From Edaphochlamys debaryana (taxonomy: Eukaryota; Chlorophyta; Chlorophyceae; Chlamydomonadales): a DNA stretch of 64,000 nucleotides. Positions 51,601-61,276 of this stretch are shown in pieces (position 1 is the stretch's first letter; every line of letters begins with the position of its first letter). Location of the stretch: NCBI GenBank assembly GCA_016858145.1, contig JAEHOE010000019.1, positions 62,001 to 126,000 on the forward strand, in the 5' to 3' direction. Both the position numbers and the translations under genes were made by a program. Below the pieces are notes generated by a model that saw only the letters and a program-made list of their open reading frames with translations, did no database searches and had not been told where the DNA came from.

Positions 51601-52111
51601 ACGGGGCAAGGGCCAAAGGAGGGATGAGCGGGAGGCGAGCACAGACGTGTGAGGCATCTTGGTACCTGTGGACTCCGCCCAGTTACCCGCCCGCCAGACT
51701 GCCTGGTCCTGATCCAGAATACTGAGTGATAGCTGCTGCCTGCGCCTTGGGGCTGGCCCTACTCCCCGAGAGGCTCCGCGAGAGTGCACACGGCTGCCGC
51801 GCGTTGCAGGGGTGCCCCCCCTCCGATGTCACCGCGGGCTGGGCACGCACCAGGGGTGTGAGAGCACCACCAGTGGCTCTTGTTGTCTGGCTCATTGAGG
51901 TGCTTGAACGCCCGCTTGAACCAGTCCTGAGAGTCCGCAGGGGAAAGCGACTTGAGATGGCATTGCACCGCACCGCCGACGTCTGCGCCTTTAATCGAAG
52001 TTGAGGTTGGGCGTTCCTCTCAAGCAGACTCCCGCCAACCTGGCGCTGCCGGACGTCGCCGCTCTCGAGCACTCTCTGCCACTCGGCGACCAGCGCCTGC
52101 TCCTCGGCCAT
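32939..52111 (-). CDS. SEN1: SEN1/senataxin-type superfamily 1 RNA/DNA helicase
   Basis: A spliced minus-strand gene of ~19 kb. The Sen1/senataxin family unwinds RNA:DNA hybrids and acts in transcription termination and R-loop removal in the nucleus (family knowledge). The first exon is ATG 52111 to 52040 (MAEEQALVAEWQRVLESGDV...), the second 51926-51851 (DWFKRAFKHLNEPDNKSHWW...); a later exon has GCAECIRHYRAAQHTIAS, which matches the Cys-x2-Cys...Tyr-His pattern of the senataxin N-terminal domain. The helicase core carries GPPGTGKT (Walker A, exon starting 40089), VVDEAAQALEP (motif II, ~37.05 kb), VVLVGDPRQLPPTV (motif III, ~36.74 kb), LSQQYRMHP (motif IV, ~36.4 kb), VDGYQGREADVV (motif V, ~35.68 kb) and MNVALTRAKR (motif VI, ~35.54 kb). 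DEAA with QYRMHP is the Upf1/Sen1 subgroup. The length of the N-terminal part rests on frame and splice continuity. Confidence 0.85.
37820..37961 (-). mobile_element. SINE-like tRNA-derived insertion with 26-bp target duplication
   Basis: A ~90-bp insert (37846-37935) is bounded by perfect 26-bp direct repeats at 37820-37845 and 37936-37961 (GGCTCATGCG ... CTTCACACA). Read on the minus strand the insert has an A-box-like GGCTCGGTGATTAGCC near its start and a B-box-like GAGTTCGAAGCCC about 40 bases later, as in RNA polymerase III promoters of tRNA-derived SINEs. It sits just inside an intron of the SEN1-like gene, the right-hand repeat starting one base from the exon border at about 37963, close to the 5' splice site. 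It does not fold as a good tRNA, so it is a derived or degenerate copy rather than a tRNA gene. Confidence 0.6.
39061..39150. repeat. 22-bp minisatellite in a SEN1 intron
   Basis: Three perfect copies of the 22-bp unit beginning GGTTGAGGAGGGTAGGAGGG (39061-39082, 39083-39104, 39105-39126) followed by a degenerate fourth copy. It lies between exons of the SEN1-like gene and is purine-only apart from the T residues. Confidence 0.9.
42865..44986 (-). other. Acidic and Gly/Ala-rich linker with SIM-like motif
   Basis: Between the N-terminal and helicase regions lies a disordered linker. One exon (upstream of ~44.16 kb) has DLVDLTLDDDD at 44751-44719, followed by a Glu run, a Gly/Glu repeat (EGEGEGEGD near 44.66 kb) and a second acidic patch (EEEEEEEEDDEGWEIVED near 44.55 kb). 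The next exon (~44.01-43.39 kb) is Gly/Ala-rich with a KWRTLNRIRLAAEA helix. The linker then reaches DDEDSLFGPDGADGADG (~43.08 kb). Confidence 0.65.
45033..52111 (-). other. Sen1 N-terminal helical domain
   Basis: Many short exons with helical, Ala/Leu-rich sequence: VIEALSEVLVYHDAQPIVQ (~51.55 kb), SGCAECIRHYRAAQHTIAS (~51.33 kb), GRELLDAMGRLDAERLCAWL (~51.05 kb), VVLALFEAFSHPPLMEDAQL (~50.69 kb), VLPSLQRLGPIATWEEAAA (~50.26 kb), AGMWFRHLMGCLSP-type exon (~49.63 kb), LRSLLGFLVRQ (~49.06 kb) and SILRACADHDRLHASAFELA (~46.1 kb). This is the HEAT-like N-terminal region that in senataxin mediates protein contacts. Long Ala/Gly tracts (for example ~48.1 and ~48.55 kb) interrupt it, as is common in Chlamydomonas proteins. 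Confidence 0.6.
45578..45619 (+). repeat. (CAG)n repeat in a SEN1 intron
   Basis: About thirteen CAG triplets on the plus strand (CTG on the sense strand of the gene). It falls between the exon ending near 45547 and the next upstream exon at about 45.75 kb, so it appears intronic and not translated as polyQ. Confidence 0.8.
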
Positions 52112-52752
52112 TGTAAGCGCCTACCGCTTTGCCCATAGCTAGCACATAGCGCACACAATTTATGGAAGCCGTCCGTGGCTACGCGACCACTGCTGGCGTG
52201 AATTGCCGCAATGCAGGCTTCCACCCGCGGGAAGCCGAGGTGAATTGCGAGGGAAGCAGTTAACAAAAGCTGGGATGCTGCTTAGCGTGTGGGGGCGCCG
52301 AATGCCGAGGCCGTGCTGCGTGCTGTGCATTGCGCGCATATGGATCCCGCCATCGGGCCTTCCTGTGGCATAGGCAAGGCAAAGGGGGGGGGGAGGGGTG
52401 TTTTCCCCCGGACAGCCCCAGCTGGCGTCCTGGTTCTAAACGTGGGGTGTGCGAAACAAGGACAGGTCTCCCGTCCTGGAGAGTGTTGCAGCGACGACAC
52501 CGTGCTCTGTCATGTGTTCGAAGCACTGACACGGCTTGGTTGTCCCAGCCCCTCCTAGGACGTGCCCAGCAGCCGGTGGACGCTGCCCAGTGAAGCCGCT
52601 ATATCTCGACGCCTGTCGGGCGCAAGCAATGCGGCGCCCCAGGCCGGTTGGACAGCCCAAGGGTCCAAAGGACAGGACAGGCAGGCAGTTGCAAGGGCAG
52701 TCGGGACAAAGGTGCCCCCATGGCAGCCGGCTAGTGCTTGAGGACAAATGTC

Positions 52753-52778
52753 AGGACAGGACAGGACAGGACAGGACA
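52753..52778. repeat. (AGGAC)n microsatellite
   Basis: About five tandem AGGAC units, with related AGGACAGGAC at ~52670. Confidence 0.85.
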
Positions 52779-53550
52779 CGCTCGGGTCCAGGGGCGTCTG
52801 GCCTAGGACGGCGGGGCGCTTCTTGCTACATCAAGCGCAGGGACTCCACGCCCCCTTTCCGCTGGGCCCCGGACTGGCAACTACTCACGGTCCCAGCTTC
52901 TCTTCGTAGATTTCCCCGTTTCAGCTCAGGGCCGTCAGTTTCCCTCCTTGCCGAAGCCTCTCGATGCCCTTTACCTCAGGCCCCACAGACCCCACATCCT
53001 GCTGCGATTATCACCGACAGCCTTCCCCATACGAACCCCAGTCCATGCCGCAATCATCACTGTATCATTACTGTCGAGCTGCACTCGGGCAGGACCTTCT
53101 CCCCCCGGTCAGCATGCTAATATCCCCGACCGAAACACTTCCGTCTTGACCCCTCCCCGTCCGCTATGTTGAGCCTTGTCCCTTCCCCGCGCGCGTTTCC
53201 CGCCGGGCCGGGGCATCAGGTGACGAGCTGTCACGCGCTGAGGATCTGGGACGAGCCCGTGGAACCGCATGCATCGCTGCGCGAGAGCTCAGGGAGTCAG
53301 GGGCACCAGAGTGGCGGTCATCCGCAAGTTTCAATCAGGCAGAGAGACGCAGAGACCACGCAGAGTTCGTTGGTGCCCCACATGTGCGCTTACCGACTCC
53401 TCAACTGCCGGATCGGCGGCACGGGGCTTACGTTGCCGTGTAGAGGGCTTGCCGAGCTTGCTAAGCATTACGGTTCTATGCATGAGTGTGCGCGTGGACC
53501 AAGCACATGTGGTCAAGCCGGGTTGACGCTGCTATGGGTGGCAGATCACA

Positions 53551-53675
53551 GTAGTCCGGACAACGACGAAGGGGGATGCAGCTGAACGCAACTAGGCTGT
53601 GCGCAACGCAACAGAAAGAGGGAGAGGCTGGGGGACAGGTAAGAACAAGCAGCCGCCCGGGGGACGGCAAGAAAC
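53551..53675 (+). repeat. Dispersed ~125-bp repeat, copy A
   Basis: From GTAGTCCGGACAACGACGAA to the GCAGCCGCCCGGG stretch this sequence is nearly identical to 60113-60237, in the same orientation. The first ~90 bases match almost base for base (two transitions seen), then similarity falls off. Copy B lies just 3' of the GIY-YIG ORF (minus sense), suggesting both are pieces of one mobile-element family, of which copy A is a stand-alone remnant. Confidence 0.75.
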
Positions 53676-54216
53676 GGGAAGCACGGCGAGAAGCAGCGGT
53701 CATGATGAGGCTGAGCATGTCGGTGGCAAGGGTAATGGGTCTGGCCAAACATGTAGTGCTTGCATGAGAACAGCAGCATCCCGCCCAAATGATAATGGCT
53801 TGCCTACAGCGGACTCCGCACTCTTCAGCCCTGCCGGCTACCGCACACGACGGTCAAACTGTCCTTGACCAGCGCCCACCAGTGCAACATCCAACGCCAA
53901 CAGCCAACAGTTTGGCCATCAAAATCAACGTGCCCTACTTTGTGCAGATGATGATGTTTTGATTCCTTGCAACAACCATGCTTCAAGCGTCCATGGATGC
54001 GCGCTATGTGTATGCGCTGTGGGCCGTGACTAGAGAGCGCAAAATACGGCACCTAACCCAGTACGGCACACTCGTGCCTCGTCCGGGTCGGGACCAACCA
54101 GCCCAGCACGTGGCACAAGGCTCATTCGTCCGACTGCGTCAGCAGCTGCACAGAAGCCTCGACGGATGCCAGCACGCCACAACCGTGCCGTCCTCCCCCA
54201 GCCCCCGCCTGCCGCC

Positions 54217-57200
54217 TCACGCCTTGTCCGCCCCTCCCTTGTCCCCCTTGACGGCCGCCTCCACGCGGGCCAGCACCTCGGGCGTGAGCCTGGGCACCAC
54301 CCCCAGGGCGCCCATGTTGTCACGCACCTGGGCCACCTGGCTGGCGCCTGGCGCAGGCGTGTGTGGGGGGGGGGAGGAGGGGAAGGGAAGGCATGACAGG
54401 TGAGACGGCCGGTGTTGACACGAACCGGAACAGGTGGGAAAGGTGATTGGCCCTAAAGCAAGGACCTGACGCCAAGACGATGCTGGGGACAGCCGTTCCC
54501 CAGGCCACGGAACTCTCTCCCTAGCCCCGCCTTCCCAGGACCCCAGCACCCGCACCCCCTCACCCGTGATGGCGGTGCTGACACGCGGGTTGGCGAGCGT
54601 CCACGCCAGCGCCAGCTGCGCCATGGAGCAGCCCAGCTCCGAGGCCAGGGGGGCCAGGCGGGCGGCGGCCTCGATGTCGGCGCGCCGCGTCTCCAGCTTC
54701 TCCTGGGGGGCTCGGGGAGGAACAGGGAGGAACTGGGTAGGGAAACAGCGGGCTCAGGATGTCACCGCATCACCGCAAGCGGTGAGCAGAGTTGGTAGAG
54801 CAGGGTTAGCCTGAGCTCTACTCTTGCACTTGGTTTTCGCCAATTTGGGCGCCCTTGACACCAGGACAAACCTTGCCCCCCCCCGCCCCTCCGCCCACCT
54901 TGTGCGCCGCCAGCGCCAGGCGGCTGCCCTCGGGCGCCGCCCCTCCTCCGTACTTGCCGGTCAGGATGCCCGAGGCCAGGGGGCTCCACACGGTGAGGCC
55001 CAGGCCCGTGCGCTCCTCGTACAGGGGCGCGAACTCCACCTCGACCTTTTGGGAGCGGGAGGGCAAGGGCCGAGGCGTTGGAAGGGGAGGGATGGCGAAA
55101 GCGATATGGACTCGTGCTAGGCCCACAGCCCGCAGCCCGAACTCCCGGCCTGGGAACTCCAGCCACACAACGAGCAGCCCTCCACACGCGCCCACCGTAC
55201 CTTGTCCCTGTGGAACAGGTTGTACTCGGGCTGCTCCATGACGGGCGGGGACACGCCCAGGCGGTCAGCAATGTGCTTGGCCTGGCGGGGGGGTGCGGAT
55301 GCGGGGGCGAGAAATTCGCCAGGCCTGGACGTGTGCGCTCCCAAGTCCCAACGCGCATACCCTGGCTACTCCCGCATACGGTATCTGATCCATGCTGCGC
55401 TACAGCCTGGCGCTCCGGACCGTACCACACGCTTCCTGCTCACTCCTTCCCTCATCCTCCCCCTCCCCGACATTCGCACCTCCAGGATCTGCGTGGCGCT
55501 CCACTCGCTGGTGCCCCAGTACATGGCCAGGCCGCTGAGGGTGGGTGGGCGTAGTGGGGTGTGGGTGTGGGGGTGTGGGTGGGTGGGTGGGGCTTGGGGG
55601 TGAGGGGAAGAGGGAGCCCGGGACCGGGCGGACAGGGCCGGGGCCAAGTGATAAGGAAGTAGGGGCAAGGGGCAGCGCAAGGCTTGTGTCCCAACCACCC
55701 TTCCCATCTCCCCACACAACCTCCCCAGGCCGCTACTCCTCCCATCTATCCCCTCTCCTCCCCCCTCCCCCTTCCCCCTCCCCCCCATCCTCCCTCCCCC
55801 CCCACCTGTCCACGCAGTGCGCCATGGCCCTCACGGTCTCCTCGATGGGGGTGTCGGGGTCGGGGCGGTGGCAAAAGAGCAGGTCCACGTAGTCGGTCTG
55901 GAGCCGGGACAGGGCGGCCTGGGGGTGGGGCGGGGGGGGGTCAAGGAGGCCATGGGGTGCAAGGACTGTCAACCTCACGGCCCCAAGAGGCTACGTCGAA
56001 TGGGGCCCACGACACGCGGGTTTACAAGGGAGAGGGTGTCATGCCCCGAGCCCTCCGGTGCTGAGCCGCACCTTGGTGCCCTCGATGATGTGCTTGCGGG
56101 ACAGGCCCCGGTCGTTGGGCCCCGGCCCGCCCCAGAAGATCTTGGTGGACAGCACCAGGTCGCTGCGCTTAGTGCCCAGCTCCTGTGGGGGAGGGGGGAG
56201 GGGGGGATGGGGGGTAGGGGAGGGGAGGTAACGGGGGAAAGAAGGTAGGTAGGAGGTAGGTGACGGTCAGTGCGTGAATGGAGGCAATGAAGGGGTGCGT
56301 GGTTGCGGGGGAGGGGCGGAGCCAGGTGGCAGGCGGGCGGGAGGGACATATCCGCGCCTCCGTGCCCCACCTTGAATGCCTGGCCCATGAGGGTCTCGGC
56401 CTCTCCTCCCGCGTACACCTCGGCATTGTCGAAGCTGGGGGGCGAGGGCGGTGGCGGTGGAGGGGACGAGGAGGCAGCCGAGGAGGGAGCGGAGGGGCGG
56501 GTTGGGGCAAAAGGTGGGGGCGTGGCGGCGGCATGAATGAGGGGTAGGTATGGCGGGGAAGGATTACACGCGTAGGCACAGCCTACGCTGATGGGCGACA
56601 GCGCTGGCTGCAACCTTAACATCGATGCAGGCGAAGGACCGAGAGCTCGGGGGCTGGCATCACCGGGCTGGCGCTGCTGGGCGCTAAAGCGAGAAAGAGG
56701 CGGAGCTAGCATCTACGCGCTAGGCGCTAGGTGCTAGGCGCTAGCCGCTAGTGCATGTGTGCAGGCCTGCAGGGGGGCTGCAGGGGCGCAGGCGAGCGCT
56801 CACAAGTTGACGCCGGCGTCGAGGGCGGCCTTGATCAGCTCCTTGGCCTGGGGCGGTTAGAGGTAGAGAGGGAAGAAGGGCGCAAATGTACGTCGAGTTG
56901 GAGGGGCCTGGGGTTAGAAGACTCGTGACAAGCTGGCGGGATTAGAGACCCCTTCCTTAGCTAGGGCACAAGGGTGAAGGCGGCGCCAGGCCTTCCATCC
57001 CTCCCCACTAAGCTAAGCCCTACGCGCCCCTCCGCGTTCCCGAGCGGTCCCTTCGCACCTCCGGTAGTGCCGCCTGCGTCTTAAAGGTGGTCCAGGCGCC
57101 GTAGGAGAGGGCGGAGACCTGCAGCCGGGCGGCGGGGGTTGGAGTCCAAGAGTCGGGGGCAGAGGCCGGGGGTTCGTGTGGCAAGGATACCGGGGAGCCA

Positions 57201-57396
57201 GGCACTCTCCGGGGTGCACAGAGAGCGCTGAAGGGCGCTTCGCGACTGAATGTCACCGTGACACACCGCCTGGCTCGTCACGATGGCACCGATGATGCCT
57301 GTGTCAACGTCACCCCAAGACGACCCCACGGAGGCCCACCTTGAGGCCGGTCTTGCCTAGGCGTCGGTACTCCATGCTAGTCCCCGCAGCCGCCAT
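54217..57396 (-). CDS. KAB1: Aldo/keto reductase, K+-channel beta-subunit type (KAB1-like)
   Basis: Predicted cytosolic NADPH-binding TIM-barrel protein of the Kv-beta branch of aldo/keto reductases; plant KAB1 associates with K+ channels (family knowledge). Eleven exons keep frame throughout: 57396-57340, 57118-57059, 56847-56804, 56434-56371, 56182-56072, 55918-55806, 55534-55480, 55281-55201, 55045-54899, 54702-54564 and 54347-54217, giving 333 residues, the usual family length. Seen: [97 protein letters not shown] and [17 protein letters not shown]. The catalytic tetrad is complete: Asp56, Tyr61, Lys89 and His129. Animal Kv-beta has Asn at the last site, so this copy keeps the classical enzyme residue. 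It shares a 283-bp divergent promoter region with the DUF4202 gene. No channel subunit is in the window. Confidence 0.93.
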
Positions 57397-57679
57397 GATG
57401 TGGAGCAGGGGCCCAGAAACGAGAAGTCGGGGAGTCAGCGGATGGCTGGATGTTTCGACACCCCGCTGTGTGCGGAAGCCCTTGCTAGCGGTATGAGCGG
57501 GATAGTGTATGTCTGTGTCTAGAGACTCGGTTTCTTGATACCATGATTCCCTCACCATCCACACTCGTCAAGCGACTGCATGCCGAGGCCTGGCCTCAGA
57601 AGGGTTTTCGCTCGCCCTCGTCGCTCCGCGGTGAAGGCCTAGTCCCACACAACAAGGAGCATACACCCTGCGATTTGCG
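57397..57679. promoter_or_regulatory. Divergent intergenic promoter region
   Basis: 283 bp separate the start codons of the minus-strand AKR gene (57396) and the plus-strand DUF4202 gene (57680). Both promoters and 5'UTRs must fit in it. No clear TATA box seen; only the head-to-head arrangement supports the call. Confidence 0.55.
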
Positions 57680-59646
57680 ATGCTCACTCACCGCTCGCAC
57701 GCAAGGCCGACCGCGCAAGCCGGGCGACCGGCTGCGCCTCGCTGCGCTCGCGTCGCCCCACTGCGCAGCGTTGCAGCACAATACAGCCCATCTCAGCGAG
57801 CTCCTGGCAGCGGCACGCCAGGCCAGTGGAGTACCGGAGCTGTCGTTGCTTCCGGCGCCATCGCGCTTCGGCTGCGTGCAGTTAGCGGCCTCGCAGGGAC
57901 CTGCAGGCCTTCATCCCGGTCCGTAGCTGCTGCTGCGGGCCCCAGCTCCGGCTCGGCGGCTCCCACGTCAAGCCGGCTGCAGGCCGTGCTGGATGGCATC
58001 GACAAGCTCAACAGCGCCGACCCGCGCTCTGTGGAGGTAAGCGGGGCTCGGTGGGACACTAAATGGTCTGACAGGGTGGCAAGGGGGTCATTGTGGCGAC
58101 GGAGGGGAGTCAAGGGGCAGGCACCCAAGGCCCAGCCTATGCGTCCCTCCTCCCCCCCTCCCCTCAACCATGCTCACCTTTATCCCCCCCCCCCTCCCCC
58201 CTCTCCCCCCTCTCCCCTCTCCCCCCTCTCCCCCCAGGTGGACGGCCAGCAGGTGCCGTACGAGCTGGCCTATTCGCGCTGGCTGAGCGACTGGGTGGCG
58301 CGGCTGTGCGGCCAGGCGGGGCGGGAGCCGAGCGAGGAGCTGCGCATCGTGGCGCGGGGGCAGCACGTCGAGCGGTGGAGGGTGCCGCGGAGCAGCTACC
58401 CGGAGGTGGGGGGGAGGGGGGATGGGTGGGATGGGTGGGATGGGGGGAGGTGAGGGGAGAGAAGGGGGCTGGAGAGGCGAAGCGGGTGGTAATATTGAGA
58501 CCGATGGTTCGGCCAGCCCAGGGCTTGAGGACTGCCGCCCGTCCAGTGCAGCTGCTCCTCACAGCCTCCCTTCCTCCCTGTCCCCCATACCTCCCCAGGG
58601 CCGCACCGCCTACCTGCAGTGGCGCGAGGACCTGAAGAAGCGCCACGCCGCCACCACCACGGGGCTCATGGCGGAGGCGGGCTACCCCCCGGAGAGCCTC
58701 AAGTAGGGCCGGGGGGGGGCGCGCGGGGACACAGAAAGAGCCTAGGGCCGCAGGGAGCCACAGGATGGGCCGAGGCCGGGGCCAGCGGGTGGGGCAGAGG
58801 AAGGGCCTTGAAGGGGCTGGCCGGGTGCAAGCTGCTAGGGACCAGGGGGGGCAAGACTGTGTGGCTGGCGTGGGCCGGTGAAGCTGGCTAGTAGGGCCCT
58901 CCGTCACCATTCCCCGCCCCCTCTGCGGCAGGCGTGTGGAGCAGCTCATCCTCAAGCGGGCGCTCAAGGAGCCCGAGGGGCAGATCGTGGAGGACGCACT
59001 GTGCCTGGGTGGGTTGGGGCGCCGGGGGGGAGACGCAGCTTGTGGGTGGATGCGGGGTGACCGGCCCTCCCCCGCATCCTGCCCGCGACCCCGCTCCCAC
59101 CCGCCTCCCGCACCTCCTTGCGCCTGACTCCCGCCTCCCTCCCCGCTCCTTTCCCCCTCCTCTCCCTCCCCTCCCCCCACCCCCCCAGTCTTCCTGGAGC
59201 GCCAGTTCGCCGAGTTCCTGCCCAAGCTGGCCGAGGGAGCGGCAGCGGGGGGGAGCGCGGAGCAGGCGCAGGCGCAGGTGGGGAGCGGGGCGGGGGGATC
59301 GCTGGGCCTCTGGAGGAGGGCCGTTTTGTCGAGCGGGCCCTTGCTTGCTGCAGCCGCAACAACCGGACGGCCTGAACACCGTAGCGAAAACCGGAGCACC
59401 CAGCCCCGGTCTTCCCCTCACCCACCACCGGCTCCCAAGCCAGCCTTGGTGTGCCCCCCACCCACCCCCACCCTCCCCTCCTCCCCCCGTTCCCCCTCTC
59501 AGGCCGAGGCCGAGGCCAAGATGGTGGACATCCTGGCCAAGACCTGGAAGAAGATGGGCGACCTGGGCCGCGGCGCGGCGCTGGCGCTGCCCATGGGCGA
59601 GAAGCAGGCGGAGCTGGTGGGGCGGGCACTCAAGGCCAACGACTAG
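57680..59646 (+). CDS. DUF4202 domain protein, probably organelle-targeted
   Basis: Six exons in consistent phase: 57680-58036, 58238-58405, 58599-58702, 58932-59008, 59189-59277 and 59503-59646, total 312 residues. Residues 1 to ~95 are Arg/Ser/Ala-rich with hardly any acidic residues, like an algal chloroplast or mitochondrial transit peptide. The rest matches DUF4202 as I know it: LQAVLDGIDKLNSADPRSVE, DGQQVPYELAYSRWLSDWV, EELRIVARGQHVERWRVPRS, GRTAYLQWREDLKKRHA, RVEQLILKRALKEPEGQIVE followed by DALCLVFLERQFAEFL, and AKTWKKMGDLGRGAALALPM. Biochemical function of the family is unknown; conserved His and Arg around ARGQHVERW hint at an HD-domain-like metal site (inference). A +1-nt splice variant at 58702 would hit a TAG at once (AAGTAG), so the AA|GTAGGG donor is required. 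Confidence 0.92.
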
Positions 59647-60112
59647 GGTCGTGGGTGGGGGGTTGAGGACGGGGGGAGGGGCAGGGTTAGAGGTCTGGGG
59701 CGGGGGGTGCAGGGGAGGGGGGTGCGGAGGGGGCGGTTGTGTTTGAGGACGGCGGGAGGAGGGGAAGGGGGAGGCGCGCGGTGGGGCGGTTGTGGTACGT
59801 TGACAAGCGAATGGGGACGAGGCTGAGGTTGTGGAGAGGCTAGGGGGCTTGGGCGTTGGGGTGCGGAATTACGTATGGGGGTGGGGCAGGCCGCGTGGGT
59901 GGATGTGGGGATGGTACCGCGTGAGCATCTACCGAGGCTGGTCAGGCATGATACCCTGGGCCAGACGTGGGAGACTGCGTGCAATGTCACACTGGTACAT
60001 GTGGATAGGATTGTTGCGTGCCCCGAGCTGGCTGGTCCATGCGATGGTGGGGGTGAGGCCCGCGAAGGACGAGGGGTGGAGGGGGTTCTGTGCTCGCAGG
60101 GGCCGTGCAGCG
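59647..60112. other. Short intergenic stretch, DUF4202 3' side
   Basis: G-rich non-coding sequence after the DUF4202 stop, which should contain its 3'UTR. No gene seen and no TGTAA signal found near the stop. Confidence 0.5.
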
Positions 60113-60237
60113 TAGTCCGGACGACGACGAAGGGGGATGCAGCTGAACGCAACTAGGCTGTGCGCAACGCGACAGAAAGAGGGAGAGGCAGAGCGACAGG
60201 CAGGGGCAAGCAGCCGCACGGGTGATCCTAAGGGCCG
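60113..60237 (+). repeat. Dispersed ~125-bp repeat, copy B
   Basis: Direct-orientation partner of 53551-53675 (starts GTAGTCCGGACGACGACGAA). It lies ~110 bp beyond the stop codon of the minus-strand GIY-YIG ORF, as would a 3' terminal region of that unit. Whether it is transcribed with that ORF is unknown. Confidence 0.75.
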
Positions 60238-60349
60238 CACCACGCAACGCATTCGGACTCGTCACTTATCTTTCCTATGCCATCTTGTGGTGCCGAGGCC
60301 CCCAGCGTGTGCGTGCAGGCGTCCGCGGATCCCAGAACGTGGCGCAAGC

Positions 60350-60913
60350 TCACCTGCGGAGCGGATGGAAAGCGCCACGTGAGCCGCTAGGACGCCAAAA
60401 GCCGCATAGTGCAGTGCAGTGTGTGAAGTAAGGTGCGAGCTGGGGGAAAGAAGGAGCTTGTAGAACCAAGGCGTAAAGGCTGGCTGTGCCGTACTGGAGG
60501 ATGGCGGAGCGCAGGGGGGTGAGGCGCGTACCAGCAAGGTAGTCTCGTCGGGCGTCGGATAAATGTTGCTGTAGCCGGGCTGCAAGGGTCTGCGTGGTGT
60601 GCCCGACGTAAACCCGGCGGCGGGGGTCGCCGGCAAAGACGATGGCGTAAATGACCCCAGCGCTGTTGACGGGCGGCAGGGTGCCGAGCTGCAGGGTGTC
60701 GCCGGTGGGCTGCAGCGCGGCGGCAGGGGCTGGCGGCGGGGGCCCAACGCCGCCGGTGATGGCGAGCGTGGCAAGGAATGCGAGGAGGAGGGTAAGGGGA
60801 AGGAGGGCTAAGGGGATACGGCTGAGGAGGCCACGCTTGAGGTGCGCCTGCGTGACGTGTAGCCGTTGCAGGACGGCTGCTTGCGAGGCGTCCACGTGTC
60901 CTACTGATTCCAC
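60350..60913 (-). CDS. GIY-YIG nuclease-domain protein with hydrophobic segment
   Basis: An open frame of 187 residues counted from a GTG at 60913; the frame is open further upstream, and an acceptor-like CCCCAG just before it suggests an internal exon. Residues ~33-55 are a membrane-like segment (IPLALLPLTLLLAFLATLAI). Residues 86-120 carry the GIY-YIG signature: GVIYAIV, then VYVGHTTQTLAARLQQHL with Tyr102-Val-Gly104, the catalytic-type Arg113 and His117. GIY-YIG nucleases cut DNA in repair, in homing elements and in some Penelope-like retroelements (family knowledge). No reverse transcriptase is visible nearby. The stop overlaps a strong donor (CGCAG|GTGAGC near 60352), so the last codons may be intron and the catalytic Glu, not obvious here, may lie in another exon. 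Gene or mobile-element remnant are both possible. Confidence 0.6.
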   Translation of the reverse strand: MESVGHVDASQAAVLQRLHVTQAHLKRGLLSRIPLALLPLTLLLAFLATLAITGGVGPPPPAPAAALQPTGDTLQLGTLPPVNSAGVIYAIVFAGDPRRRVYVGHTTQTLAARLQQHLSDARRDYLAGTRLTPLRSAILQYGTASLYALVLQAPSFPQLAPYFTHCTALCGFWRPSGSRGAFHPLRR

Positions 60914-61276
60914 ATGACAGTGGCGGACCTGGGGAGGTGCCGCAGGGAGAGGCGGAGGCTGGCGCTGAGGAGGGGCCTAGCGGGCTTCGGTCGGACCATA
61001 GTACGGCGCGCGCGGGCTGGGGCGTGTGTGTTTCGGGCGTCGGCACCGTCGCGGTGAACGGTGTCGCCGAGCCTCTATCACCCACACAGAGTTACGATCG
61101 TAAAGAGGTCGCGAGGACGAAAGAGCAATAGCGCTGGCCTGCTCTAACTGATGCGCGAGTGTGTCGTCAGGCGCGTCGGCTAGCCCGATAACTGCGCCTC
61201 CCACCTCTCTGTTATGAGCATCACGAACAAATAGTGTAAAGTTAGAAGTAGAAGTTCGTCATTGCAAGCTGTCGCG
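60914..61276. other. Upstream region shared by GIY-YIG ORF and JMJD7-like gene
   Basis: About 360 bp. It contains the 5' side of the JMJD7-like gene and possibly an upstream minus-strand exon of the GIY-YIG gene: the frame at 61204-60977 reads VIGLADAPDDTLAHQLEQ, with no known domain and no ATG start. I cannot decide the GIY-YIG gene's start. Confidence 0.4.

Larger units (their letters stand above)
52112..54216. other. Intergenic region between SEN1-like and AKR genes
   Basis: About 2.1 kb without a recognisable gene. It should include the promoter of the SEN1-like gene just above 52111 and the 3'UTR of the AKR gene just below 54217. It holds a pentanucleotide repeat (AGGAC)n at 52753-52778 and a ~125-bp dispersed repeat at 53551-53675. 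The remaining open frames are short and show no domain. Confidence 0.5.

Noticed and set aside
53166..53585. 139-codon plus-strand frame as a gene
   Set aside because: No domain, no splice partners and it overlaps the dispersed repeat; insufficient support.
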